This document shows, piece after piece, positions 1 through 6,934 of a stretch of 27,668 nucleotides of DNA; position 1 is the first letter of the stretch, and each line of letters opens with the position of its first letter. The notes below the pieces were generated by a model, which did not search any database, was not told where the DNA came from, and saw only the letters and a list, made by a program, of their open reading frames with translations. Origin of the DNA: SIG77 sp045589595 (GTDB taxonomy: Bacteria > Verrucomicrobiota > Lentisphaeria > Victivallales > UBA1829); assembly GCA_045589595.1 (NCBI GenBank), contig JAZNPK010000017.1, positions 1 through 27,668 on the forward strand, written 5' to 3'. The translations under genes and the position numbers were made by a program.

Positions 1-2
1 TT

Positions 3-191
3 GCCGGAAAAACCGATGCGGCAAGATTAAAACATTTGTGGCGGTGCTGCACGGATCGGCATTATGGCCGGAAAGCCGGAAAGGAATCTTTGCCGGAAAA
101 GCAGTCAGAAAAAGTAAGAATTCCATTCGGTGTGGCGATTGCCGCCGGATGCTGGGTCGCGGAGGTGCTGTATGTCTTATCCGCTCGCTGA
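3..191 (+). CDS. Prepilin peptidase (TadV/CpaA-like), C-terminal end only
   Basis: The frame is open from the left edge to TGA at 189-191, giving 62 residues. Near its end is the segment IPFGVAIAAG followed by a hydrophobic run. This matches the last membrane segment of A24-family prepilin peptidases, where an I/V-P-(Y/F)-G-hydrophobic-A-x-G pattern is usual. Such enzymes cleave the leader of Flp pilins and TadE/F pseudopilins at the cytoplasmic membrane. The catalytic Asp residues would lie upstream of the window and cannot be checked. The gene overlaps the next start codon by 20 bases, as expected in a Tad operon where tadV sits beside pseudopilin genes. The family call rests on a short motif and on context. 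Confidence 0.6.
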   Translation, partial: AGKTDAARLKHLWRCCTDRHYGRKAGKESLPEKQSEKVRIPFGVAIAAGCWVAEVLYVLSAR

Positions 192-819
192 ACTGAAAAA
201 AGAACAAGGTTCTGTTATGCTTGAGGCGATCATCTGTTTGCCGTTTTTGTTCCTGCTGATTTTCCTGACGGCACAGTTGGCTCATATTTCATTTTGCCGT
301 CAGGTCGTTCAATATGCGGCGGCTGCTGCAGGACGGGCAACGATTTCCTGTGCAGATAGCGAAGAAAAGGAAGCAGCTGAGGCGGCTGCACGCAGAATTT
401 GTGCGTTGGTTTCTTATACCAACAATGGTGGTTCTCCATTAAACAGAGAATGGTTGAAAAATAGAGAAACAAATGTTCTTATCAGCGGAACCGGCGGGGC
501 AGATCCTGCCGGAGCTAATGATAAAATGGAAGAAGTGACTGTCAGCCAAACTGGAGTTGGCAGCAAAATTGTGACTGTGAAATTTAATGTGCCGATGATG
601 TTCCCGATAGCCAATGATGTGCTTTCAGGAAGTTCAGCATTTTTAAGATATATTTGGAAAGTGGATGATGGAGTGGTTAGTGGTGTTGCATCAAAAAACT
701 ACAAAGGAGATTTTTTCCCACATATTCTTATAACCGGAACGACAGCGGTTTTCAAACCAGCAAGCGTTGCAGCTTCTGCCATTGATGATAAAAACGATTA
801 CAAAAGATGGAATGACTGA
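172..819 (+). CDS. TadE-like minor pseudopilin
   Basis: This 215-residue protein begins with a short charged leader and then GSVMLE (G13, S14, E18), followed by a hydrophobic helix at about 19-42. A glycine, a cleavage point and Glu at +5 form the classical type IV prepilin peptidase signal, and its place before a TadG-like gene fits the TadE/TadF pseudopilins that initiate or tip Flp pili. I chose ATG 172 because GGAGG at 161-165 sits six bases upstream; a GTG at 130 would place a long unlikely extension before the leader. The start overlaps the peptidase end by 20 bases, and the stop overlaps the next gene by 8. The globular C-terminal part is not recognisable. Confidence 0.75.
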   Translation: MSYPLAELKKEQGSVMLEAIICLPFLFLLIFLTAQLAHISFCRQVVQYAAAAAGRATISCADSEEKEAAEAAARRICALVSYTNNGGSPLNREWLKNRETNVLISGTGGADPAGANDKMEEVTVSQTGVGSKIVTVKFNVPMMFPIANDVLSGSSAFLRYIWKVDDGVVSGVASKNYKGDFFPHILITGTTAVFKPASVAASAIDDKNDYKRWND

Positions 820-2347
820 GATGATCCGTTCAGCAAAAAACACTACAAAGAAACTATTAGTTGAGGATTCCGGTATTGCAATGCCGATTTCCCTGCTGGT
901 CTTTTTGTTCCTGACTTTTGTCTGTATGTCTGTTTTTGCTTTGGGTGAAGTGATCCGGGCGAGGACAGAATTGCAGTATAAAGTGGATAATGCTGCTTAT
1001 GCTGCCGCGTTGGTTCAGGCGGATTCTCTCAGCCGCATTGCCGTTTTGAACCGGGCTTTGGCATGGACATATGCCCAGACCAATAATCGGCAGGTTAATT
1101 ATATTATGAATCGTTGGCTTTCTGAAACTTACGATGCGTTTATCGAGGAGGCTTCTGAATGCGAAAGCAAACATTTTGAAATGAATACCGCAAATCAATG
1201 TGCTTTGCATAATTTGAAGGCTAAAAGAGTTACTGCCGGTTTTCTGTTTGGCGAAAGTGACAAAAGACATACGACAGAGTATGTTTATGGAACAGATGAT
1301 CTTTGTTATGGGTTGGCTTTAGATATTCCGTGGCCTCCTGTATCAGGTTGGAAAATTCATGGTCGACTGCGTGATGTCGAGGGGCGCGACATTGTAGAAC
1401 TTGAGAAGATTTTGGAAAAAGTCGGGAAATACGAATACCTCAAGCTCGCTCCTGAAATTGCAGAAGGAAAGAAAAATATAAACGAGTTAAGCAATGAATT
1501 GAAAAAAATAAAAGATAATATGAATGATCGAGCTCAGCTTGTTGTTAAAAATATATTGAAAGGAATGGCAGATAGTTCGTATTATGTTTCTTCCATCAAG
1601 CCGGATTGGCTTGAGAAAATGACTGAAGAAAAAGATGTTTTTGATCGGTACGAAACCCAAGTTGAAGATTTTTCCAAAGAAGATATTCACTGGCAGAACT
1701 TGGGATGGTGGGTGAAAAATGATAGCTTGTCTTATTCTTATAAGGAAATGGTTATTCCTGAATTAAAGTGGATCGGTTATGCTGTTCAATGGGCTTGCGA
1801 TGGTTTGGACCATATACCGACTAAAATTGACTCCAAACCAGAGCGTAAAACTTCTCCTGGAAACAAATTGAATGTTGCATCCGGTACAGATGTACCATGG
1901 GAGGTGGGCTGGGATTCAATCCCAGAAGCCGGAATTCTTAAATTGAATGAATCTTTTTTTAGTAAAAATGGTGCTGTTGTTGTTGCCGCCCGAAAAGATA
2001 TCCCGGATCTTTTCGGTAATGTGTTTGGCAAAAACAAATTCCTGAATTTCCGCGTCAACGGTAACTTATGGGCTGTTTCAGCCGCAAGAGCCGGATATCG
2101 GAATGGCGAAAAATATGAAAACAGCAAGTTTTTGAATGAAGATAAATGGAATCTCTTTGTGGATGATTGGGAACCAATGTTCCTGCCTGTAGGCAGATGC
2201 TGGAAGTCTTGGGATGGCGAAAAATTTACAGGAGATGATGCTTATAAAGTGTTGCAGGAAGTTGCAGAAAAACTCGAAATTGATATTTCAGACTCGGAAT
2301 CGGGGTTGAAGCTGAATGAAAAAGTTAATTTGGATATGCTCCACTAA
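812..2347 (+). CDS. TadG-like (TadE/G family) pilus-assembly protein
   Basis: The predicted product has 511 residues: a short N-terminal cytosolic tail, one membrane helix at about 24-46, and a large exported domain. Just after the helix is the pattern VDNAAYAAAL then ADSLSRIAVLNRAL. Such Ala/Asn-rich helices after a single membrane span are typical of TadG-like proteins, which are thought to act with TadE and TadF at the pilus base. The leader has a Gly (DSGIAMP) but no Glu at +5, so it is probably not processed like the flanking TadE-like proteins. The start is ATG 812 or ATG 821; both overlap or abut the upstream stop and neither has a strong ribosome-binding site. The C-terminal domain (about 100-511) is unassigned. 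Confidence 0.65.
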   Translation: MTEMIRSAKNTTKKLLVEDSGIAMPISLLVFLFLTFVCMSVFALGEVIRARTELQYKVDNAAYAAALVQADSLSRIAVLNRALAWTYAQTNNRQVNYIMNRWLSETYDAFIEEASECESKHFEMNTANQCALHNLKAKRVTAGFLFGESDKRHTTEYVYGTDDLCYGLALDIPWPPVSGWKIHGRLRDVEGRDIVELEKILEKVGKYEYLKLAPEIAEGKKNINELSNELKKIKDNMNDRAQLVVKNILKGMADSSYYVSSIKPDWLEKMTEEKDVFDRYETQVEDFSKEDIHWQNLGWWVKNDSLSYSYKEMVIPELKWIGYAVQWACDGLDHIPTKIDSKPERKTSPGNKLNVASGTDVPWEVGWDSIPEAGILKLNESFFSKNGAVVVAARKDIPDLFGNVFGKNKFLNFRVNGNLWAVSAARAGYRNGEKYENSKFLNEDKWNLFVDDWEPMFLPVGRCWKSWDGEKFTGDDAYKVLQEVAEKLEIDISDSESGLKLNEKVNLDMLH

Positions 2348-2360
2348 TTGAGGAATGACA

Positions 2361-3023
2361 ATGCGGATGAGGGATCTATACAATGACAACAAGGGTTCGG
2401 TGATGCTGGAAACAATTCTGGTGTTACCGATGTACCTCGTGTTTATCACAGTGATTTTCTTTGCGGGGGAAGTGTCTTTGTATCGCAATTTGCTTCTGCA
2501 AATGGATCAGCATGATCTTTGGGCTTGGGGTGCAAAAGCTCCATCGGAAATCAATGTGGCAGAAGATTTCTTCGGGTCAATCGGAAAAAGAGATTTTATG
2601 GGAGATTTTGAGATAACTGCAAAAGATAAAGATGAAACCGTTGTGTCTTCCAATGGCTGGTGGAAGAAAAATGCTCTTAAAAACAATGCTGTGTTGAAGG
2701 TACCCGGTTGGATAAAATCCATTCGGGTCCTCAGTGGACTTATGGGACAGAAATCTGATGAAGCATTTAATTACAGCAACGAGTTTGAATTACGGAAGAA
2801 TGATGAGAAACTCGTATTGTATTCGCGCAATAACAATGATGACCGTACTAAAAACGGTGAAAATTTGTGCAAAGCAGTAAGCGGCAGTCAGCCGGCATGG
2901 GTGACTATTGCAAATGAAAATTACGCAGGAAGTGATGAAGGACAGGCTGTGTCCGGGAAATCAGTATCATTTTACACCGATGCCAAACAAATTTCTGCGT
3001 ATGGAGTTTTTACGAAAGAATGA
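2361..3023 (+). CDS. Second TadE-like minor pseudopilin
   Basis: The protein has 220 residues with the leader ending in K-GSVMLE (G12, S13, E17) and then a hydrophobic helix at about 18-38. The hexapeptide GSVMLE is identical to that of the pseudopilin at 172..819, so the same prepilin peptidase probably cuts both. I prefer ATG 2361 over ATG 2355, because GAGGA at 2350-2354 is six bases from 2361 but directly abuts 2355. The exported part resembles nothing I recognise; it contains a WWKKN segment and charged stretches. The stop codon overlaps the next start (ATGA-type overlap at 3020-3023). By position it would be a TadF counterpart. Confidence 0.72.
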   Translation: MRMRDLYNDNKGSVMLETILVLPMYLVFITVIFFAGEVSLYRNLLLQMDQHDLWAWGAKAPSEINVAEDFFGSIGKRDFMGDFEITAKDKDETVVSSNGWWKKNALKNNAVLKVPGWIKSIRVLSGLMGQKSDEAFNYSNEFELRKNDEKLVLYSRNNNDDRTKNGENLCKAVSGSQPAWVTIANENYAGSDEGQAVSGKSVSFYTDAKQISAYGVFTKE

Positions 3024-3349
3024 TTATGGATAAAAAAATCTTTTTCATATTTCTGTTTACAATATTTACTTGCTTTGCCGCAACGGCAAAAGCGAGCAAA
3101 GGATGGGACATTTCCGGAGAATTGCCGTACAGTTACGCCTATGCCAGAACGTGGGTCGGTGGAAAAATGCGGCAGGCCGGTTGGAAGTGTACCAAATCAT
3201 TTACCAGTGGAAAGAAAAATGAAATAGAACACAGCATTTGGCAAAGAGGAAGCAGGAAGCTCCAAATGATGTTGTGGCGGATCGACAGCGATAAAACCGG
3301 GTATTCGCAGAGTAGTTTGACTAAAGAAAAAATAGAAAAAATATTATGA
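3020..3349 (+). CDS. Small exported protein of unknown function
   Basis: This 109-residue protein has a clear Sec signal peptide: a Lys-rich start, a Phe/Ile-rich hydrophobic core and an A-x-A-type end (ATAKAS) near residue 25. The mature part is about 85 residues, basic and Trp-rich, with the pattern GWDISGELPYSYAYAR and one Cys. ATG 3020 overlaps the pseudopilin stop by four bases and ATG 3026 is an alternative; the stop overlaps the kinase start, again ATGA. Tight coupling on both sides argues that it is a real part of the Tad unit, possibly a periplasmic partner of the pseudopilins or of the kinase's outer domain. I do not recognise the family. Confidence 0.6.
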   Translation: MIMDKKIFFIFLFTIFTCFAATAKASKGWDISGELPYSYAYARTWVGGKMRQAGWKCTKSFTSGKKNEIEHSIWQRGSRKLQMMLWRIDSDKTGYSQSSLTKEKIEKIL

Positions 3350-5973
3350 CAGCAGATTCACAGAGAAGTTCAGTATCAGCGGGTTCTTCCGTTTCAACGA
3401 CCAGTGCCCAACGGCGCATGGTCCGTTACATACTGCCTGCAAATGCAATGATCGGTCCGTACAGAATCGAAAAAGCACTTGGCCGCGGCGGTATGGGGGA
3501 AGTGTATCTTGCCCGTCATGTGAAATTGAATATTTTCAGAGCTATAAAAATATTGCTTCCTTCTGTTGCGGAGAAAGATCATATTTACGCAGAACGCTTT
3601 ATGAATGAAGCGCGTCTTGCGATTGATATGCGTCATCCTAATATTATTAATGTTATGGATGCCAACTATGACGATAAATATGGTATTTACTATATTGTTA
3701 TGGAATATGTGGATGGGGCATCAATCCGTAAAATCATCAAAGCTAAAGGACGCTTCGATGAACAATCTGCCTTAAAAATCGTCCTAAAAGTGGCCGAAGC
3801 ACTTCTCGCTGCCGAAAAAATGAAGATAGTACATCGTGATATTAAACCAGACAATATCATGATGACCACCGATGGTGAAGTTAAACTTGCCGATCTTGGT
3901 ATTGCAAAATCCAATTCGGGTAATGAAAATGTAGAGCTGACCAATCCTCAGATGATGCTTGGAACGATCGCTTATATTTCACCGGAACAGGCTTCAGATG
4001 CTCAATCGGTAGACAGTCGGGCAGATATTTACTCTCTTGGTGTCACTCTGTACGAAATGCTGGCGGCAGAGAAGCCGTATACCGGAACGCAAGTTGAGAT
4101 ATTGCAAAAGCTTTTCAATGCACCTGTCCCCAATATTCAGGCAAAAGTTCCCGCTGTCAGTACTCTTACGGCAAAACTTGTAAAAAAGATGATGGCAAAA
4201 GATAAGGCTGATCGTCCCCGCAATTTTGAAACCCTTTGCCGTTTGCTCAGCAAATTGATAGTGGATCAAAATCCGTCGAATCAGGAGTATTTGCAACAAG
4301 CACAGGAAATGGATGCTCAACAGCAAAAGATTCAGGAAGAAAAAAGACGCATTGAAGATGAACGCAGGCGTCTCTCTGAACAACAGAATTTGATTGAAGA
4401 AGCCAGAAAGAAAATCTCTTCTCACGATAGAAAATTTTCAGAGGAACGCAAAAAGGTTTCCGAAGAAAGAGAACGGCTTTCTGAAGAGCAAAATTTGATT
4501 GAAGAAGAAAAAAAGAGAATTTCTGATCATCAGAAACGATTTTCTGCTGAACGCAAGCGAATCGAAGAGGAACGCCGACGCATTGAAGATGAGCGCAGGC
4601 GTATGTCTGAACAACAGAAAAAGATTTCAGAAAAAGAACAGAAAATTTCTGCTGAAAGCTTGCGTTTGGCTGAAGAACGTCGCCAGAAGCGTAAGGCAAA
4701 GATCAAAGCAGCATTTTCTGCAATATATCGTGGTATTACCGGAAATATTGCGAAAAAAGTTTATAAATCATTCTTTATTCTTTGTATTATGGGAGGTTTG
4801 GGATTTTTAGGATTTTATCTTTACCAAACTGGTGTGATTACAAAATCAACTATTGATGAGGCTGTTGCCTGGGTAAAAAATCAATTGACTCCTGAAGAAA
4901 TGAGAAAACCGGAAATTTCTGATGTTGATAACATAATTGTAGAACACGGAGTTTTGACTTTAGTACCCAAAGCTTCGGATAATGTTTTGGAGTGGTTAAA
5001 GAAAAATAATACAGTAAAAATCAGCGGCGAAGGAATTGAGTCTGCTGAAATACATCTGCCGGGAAAGATATCCCTTGCTTCTGGAACGTATAAGATAAAC
5101 ATTGATATTTCCGGTTGCCAAAGAGTGGAAAGAGAGTTTGTAATGGAAGATAATGGGACAAAATTAGACATACCGATTATCCCTCTGCAAGGAACAGTCG
5201 TTCTTTCGAGCAATAAGGACTTCGAGGTGTTTTATAATGGTAAATGGGTAAAGAATCCGAAAGAGTTGTTGCTTCCGGCTCTTATGTCATGTCATGTTTT
5301 TATTCGCTCTAAAGATTACAAATGGCGTATTGAGAAACTCATGTTATCTCCCGGTAAAACAGAAGAGGAATTTATTTCATTTCAGAAGAAGATTCCGAAT
5401 TTTGAGGAATACCATACTGCTGAAATCAAAGAAGCAATTAACAAGTTTAATAAGCATAACTATGTTCGTTCTTTCAAGCTGTTCCGGCAGAATTCTGAAA
5501 AAAATCCTGTGGCTGCATACTATCTGGGAAGAATGTACAAAGAAGGTAAATTACCTGATGATCAATGGCAGTCTTCCGTTAAAGCAAAGGAATATTTTTT
5601 GATCGCAGCTAAAAATGGGGTGGCAGAATCCTTTTATGAACTGGGAAAAATTTATCAGGAAGAAAATAATCGAGATGCTTTGAAAGTATACCAATATGGT
5701 GCAGAACTGGGAAATAAAAAATGCTTTACTCAAATAGGGATTTGTTATGCCGAAGGTATTGGTATAGCCAAAAACGAATTCCTTGCAAGTCAATATTTTT
5801 TATTGGCGGCTACTGAAAATGATGCAGATTCTCAATTGGCTATGGGAAAAATTTGTGAAGCAGCAGGTAATTGGCAACAGGCAAAACGCTGGTATGAAAA
5901 GGCTATGGCTAATGGCAATGCTGATGCTGAACGTTTTTTAGAACAGGTCAAAAGAACAATGGAGACATTATAA
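3346..5973 (+). CDS. Receptor-like Ser/Thr kinase 1: kinase, coiled coil, membrane helix, Sel1-like repeats
   Basis: This is an 875-residue PknB/Hanks-type kinase. Visible motifs are the glycine loop GRGGMGEVY (about 46-54), Lys68 in RAIK, Glu88, HRDIKPDN with Asp165 and Asn170, DLG at 183-185 (DLG for the usual DFG) and GTIAYISPEQ. All catalytic residues are present. Residues about 311-450 form a highly charged coiled coil with internal repeats. A membrane helix follows at about 474-494. The outer part has a beta-rich region (about 530-680), then Sel1/TPR-like repeats (about 690-870, for example AAYYLGRMYKEG, ESFYELGKIY, QLAMGKI). The kinase is therefore cytosolic and the sensor probably periplasmic. 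ATG 3346 overlaps the upstream stop (ATGA). It lies between pseudopilin and secretin genes, so its targets are probably Tad parts or the FHA proteins downstream. Unlike kinases 2 and 3, it lacks the TAVT tail motif. Confidence 0.9.
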   Translation: MTADSQRSSVSAGSSVSTTSAQRRMVRYILPANAMIGPYRIEKALGRGGMGEVYLARHVKLNIFRAIKILLPSVAEKDHIYAERFMNEARLAIDMRHPNIINVMDANYDDKYGIYYIVMEYVDGASIRKIIKAKGRFDEQSALKIVLKVAEALLAAEKMKIVHRDIKPDNIMMTTDGEVKLADLGIAKSNSGNENVELTNPQMMLGTIAYISPEQASDAQSVDSRADIYSLGVTLYEMLAAEKPYTGTQVEILQKLFNAPVPNIQAKVPAVSTLTAKLVKKMMAKDKADRPRNFETLCRLLSKLIVDQNPSNQEYLQQAQEMDAQQQKIQEEKRRIEDERRRLSEQQNLIEEARKKISSHDRKFSEERKKVSEERERLSEEQNLIEEEKKRISDHQKRFSAERKRIEEERRRIEDERRRMSEQQKKISEKEQKISAESLRLAEERRQKRKAKIKAAFSAIYRGITGNIAKKVYKSFFILCIMGGLGFLGFYLYQTGVITKSTIDEAVAWVKNQLTPEEMRKPEISDVDNIIVEHGVLTLVPKASDNVLEWLKKNNTVKISGEGIESAEIHLPGKISLASGTYKINIDISGCQRVEREFVMEDNGTKLDIPIIPLQGTVVLSSNKDFEVFYNGKWVKNPKELLLPALMSCHVFIRSKDYKWRIEKLMLSPGKTEEEFISFQKKIPNFEEYHTAEIKEAINKFNKHNYVRSFKLFRQNSEKNPVAAYYLGRMYKEGKLPDDQWQSSVKAKEYFLIAAKNGVAESFYELGKIYQEENNRDALKVYQYGAELGNKKCFTQIGICYAEGIGIAKNEFLASQYFLLAATENDADSQLAMGKICEAAGNWQQAKRWYEKAMANGNADAERFLEQVKRTMETL
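4375..4584 (+). repeat. 105-bp tandem repeat inside the coiled coil of kinase 1
   Basis: Two in-frame 35-residue units start at SEQQNLI (4375) and SEEQNLI (4480) and share the pattern LIEE-x-KK-x-IS-x-H-x-(R/K)-x-FS-x-ER. A longer-range copy is also visible: the stretch encoding RIEDERRR(L/M)SEQQ occurs at about 4348-4388 and, nearly identical in DNA, at about 4579-4619 (231 bp apart). The repeats lengthen the coiled coil between the kinase and the membrane. High DNA similarity suggests recent or ongoing expansion and contraction. Confidence 0.75.
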
Positions 5974-5974
5974 A

Positions 5975-6139
5975 ATGAAATCGACACCCAACATTAACAA
6001 AATAACAAGGAGGTATGATCTGCAGAAAAGTACGAACACACCACCCTATTTCCGGTGGGGGATATCCGGAAAAGTTGTTGTTTCCCATGTGAAACATGCC
6101 GAAAACACAGAAAAAACTCTTTCAGGAGCAATGTGTTGA
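5975..6139 (+). CDS. Possible 54-residue ORF between kinase 1 and cpaB
   Basis: ATG 5975 follows GGAGA (5961-5965) by nine bases and opens a 54-codon frame whose TGA (6137-6139) ends one base before the cpaB start chosen here (ATG 6141). Such spacing is typical of coupled genes. The peptide begins MKSTPNINKITRRYDLQ, is basic, and has no signal peptide, membrane helix or prepilin leader, so it is not the missing Flp pilin. It may be a real small protein, or a leader whose translation controls cpaB and the secretin. I recognise no family. The call rests only on the ribosome-binding site and spacing. Confidence 0.35.
   Translation: MKSTPNINKITRRYDLQKSTNTPPYFRWGISGKVVVSHVKHAENTEKTLSGAMC
6041..6072 (+). 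promoter_or_regulatory. Pair of mutually exclusive hairpins upstream of cpaB
   Basis: A perfect 7-bp stem, TTTCCGG (6049-6055) with CCGGAAA (6066-6072), has a 10-base loop and is followed by T-rich sequence (AGTTGTTGTTT). It overlaps a second possible stem, CCACC (6041-6045) with GGTGG (6054-6058). Both cannot form together. An AAGGAGG sequence lies just before, at 6007-6013. This may be an attenuator or a processing site separating kinase 1 from the secretin genes, but chance is possible. Confidence 0.3.
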
Positions 6140-6140
6140 A

Positions 6141-6914
6141 ATGAACAAAAATATGATTCCTTTGATTCTTGCTGTAATACTTGGATTGGCTGCAGTATAT
6201 GCTGTCAATCGTCTGGTTTTACAGAAGAACGCTTTGGCGGAAGAAGAAATGATCGAAGTCGTGGCTGCTGCACGGAATCTTGGACCGGGAGATATTTTAA
6301 CAGAAGGTTCTTTTACCAAAAAGAAAATTCCGCAAAACGCCCGTCCTACTAAAGCAATTTTGTGGTCCCAAACATCCATTATCAGAGATCGCAAGTTGAA
6401 TATGCCCGTGGCAGAAGGTGATTATATTCTTCTGGATGATGTCAACAGCGGCCGGGGTTTGAGTGATATTATTGGAGAAGGCGAATGGGCAATCTCAGTA
6501 AGTTTCTCTGCCGGAGCTGTTACAAAATCTCTCCGTCCCGGCGACGAGATCGCAATCTTGGGGACCTTCAATTCTGAAACAGTAAAGAAGGCTTCGGTTG
6601 CCGGTCAAAAACCAACCGTAGAACGTCGTAAGGTTACTGCTGTAATTCTGCCCAAAGTTCGAATTCTCAGTTTGGCAGATAACAAACAGCAAGGTGGCGA
6701 TGAGGTAGTATTGGCTTTACCACCGAGTCAGGCGAACACATTGCTCGCTGCTCAGGCACAAGGTGTTGAGTTGTACCCCGCATTGCGTAAATCTCATGAT
6801 GATTCAAATCTTAACCGCTTGGATACTGGCGTAGTCAGCAGCTCTACCTTCAGCAAACTTGTTGAAGGTGTTAACGATGTTGTGATTCCGCATGTTCCGA
6901 GTAAAACAAAATAA
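6141..6914 (+). CDS. cpaB: Flp pilus assembly protein CpaB/RcpC
   Basis: The 257-residue protein has an N-terminal membrane helix (about 5-24) and then a SAF-type domain at about 37-105 (VVAAARNLGPGDILTEG, later VAEGDYILLDDV). A RcpC-type C-terminal domain follows, with LRPGDEIAILGTF, ILSLADN and VVLALPPSQANTLLAAQAQG. This order is standard for CpaB/RcpC, a periplasmic, inner-membrane-anchored partner of the secretin in Tad systems. The gene directly precedes the secretin gene, as in many tad loci. ATG 6141 is preferred because it starts right before the hydrophobic segment and has AGGAG at 6124-6128, at a longish spacing of 12. An in-frame ATG at 6096 would add 15 residues but lacks a ribosome-binding site. 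Confidence 0.88.
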   Translation: MNKNMIPLILAVILGLAAVYAVNRLVLQKNALAEEEMIEVVAAARNLGPGDILTEGSFTKKKIPQNARPTKAILWSQTSIIRDRKLNMPVAEGDYILLDDVNSGRGLSDIIGEGEWAISVSFSAGAVTKSLRPGDEIAILGTFNSETVKKASVAGQKPTVERRKVTAVILPKVRILSLADNKQQGGDEVVLALPPSQANTLLAAQAQGVELYPALRKSHDDSNLNRLDTGVVSSSTFSKLVEGVNDVVIPHVPSKTK

Positions 6915-6934
6915 CAAAGAAAGAGAAAGAAAAA

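Noticed and set aside
130..171. GTG 130 as the start of the first pseudopilin.
   Set aside because: ATG 172 has a well-spaced GGAGG and yields a normal short prepilin leader.
6015..6092. A 25-codon ORF right after AAGGAGG (6007-6013).
   Set aside because: The ribosome-binding site is only one base from this ATG, too close to serve it, and the 54-codon frame across the same bases has better spacing at both ends.
5975..6139. The 54-residue ORF as the missing Flp pilin, since Flp pilins are of similar size.
   Set aside because: It has no hydrophobic helix and no Gly-cleavage-Glu leader; it is basic and polar.
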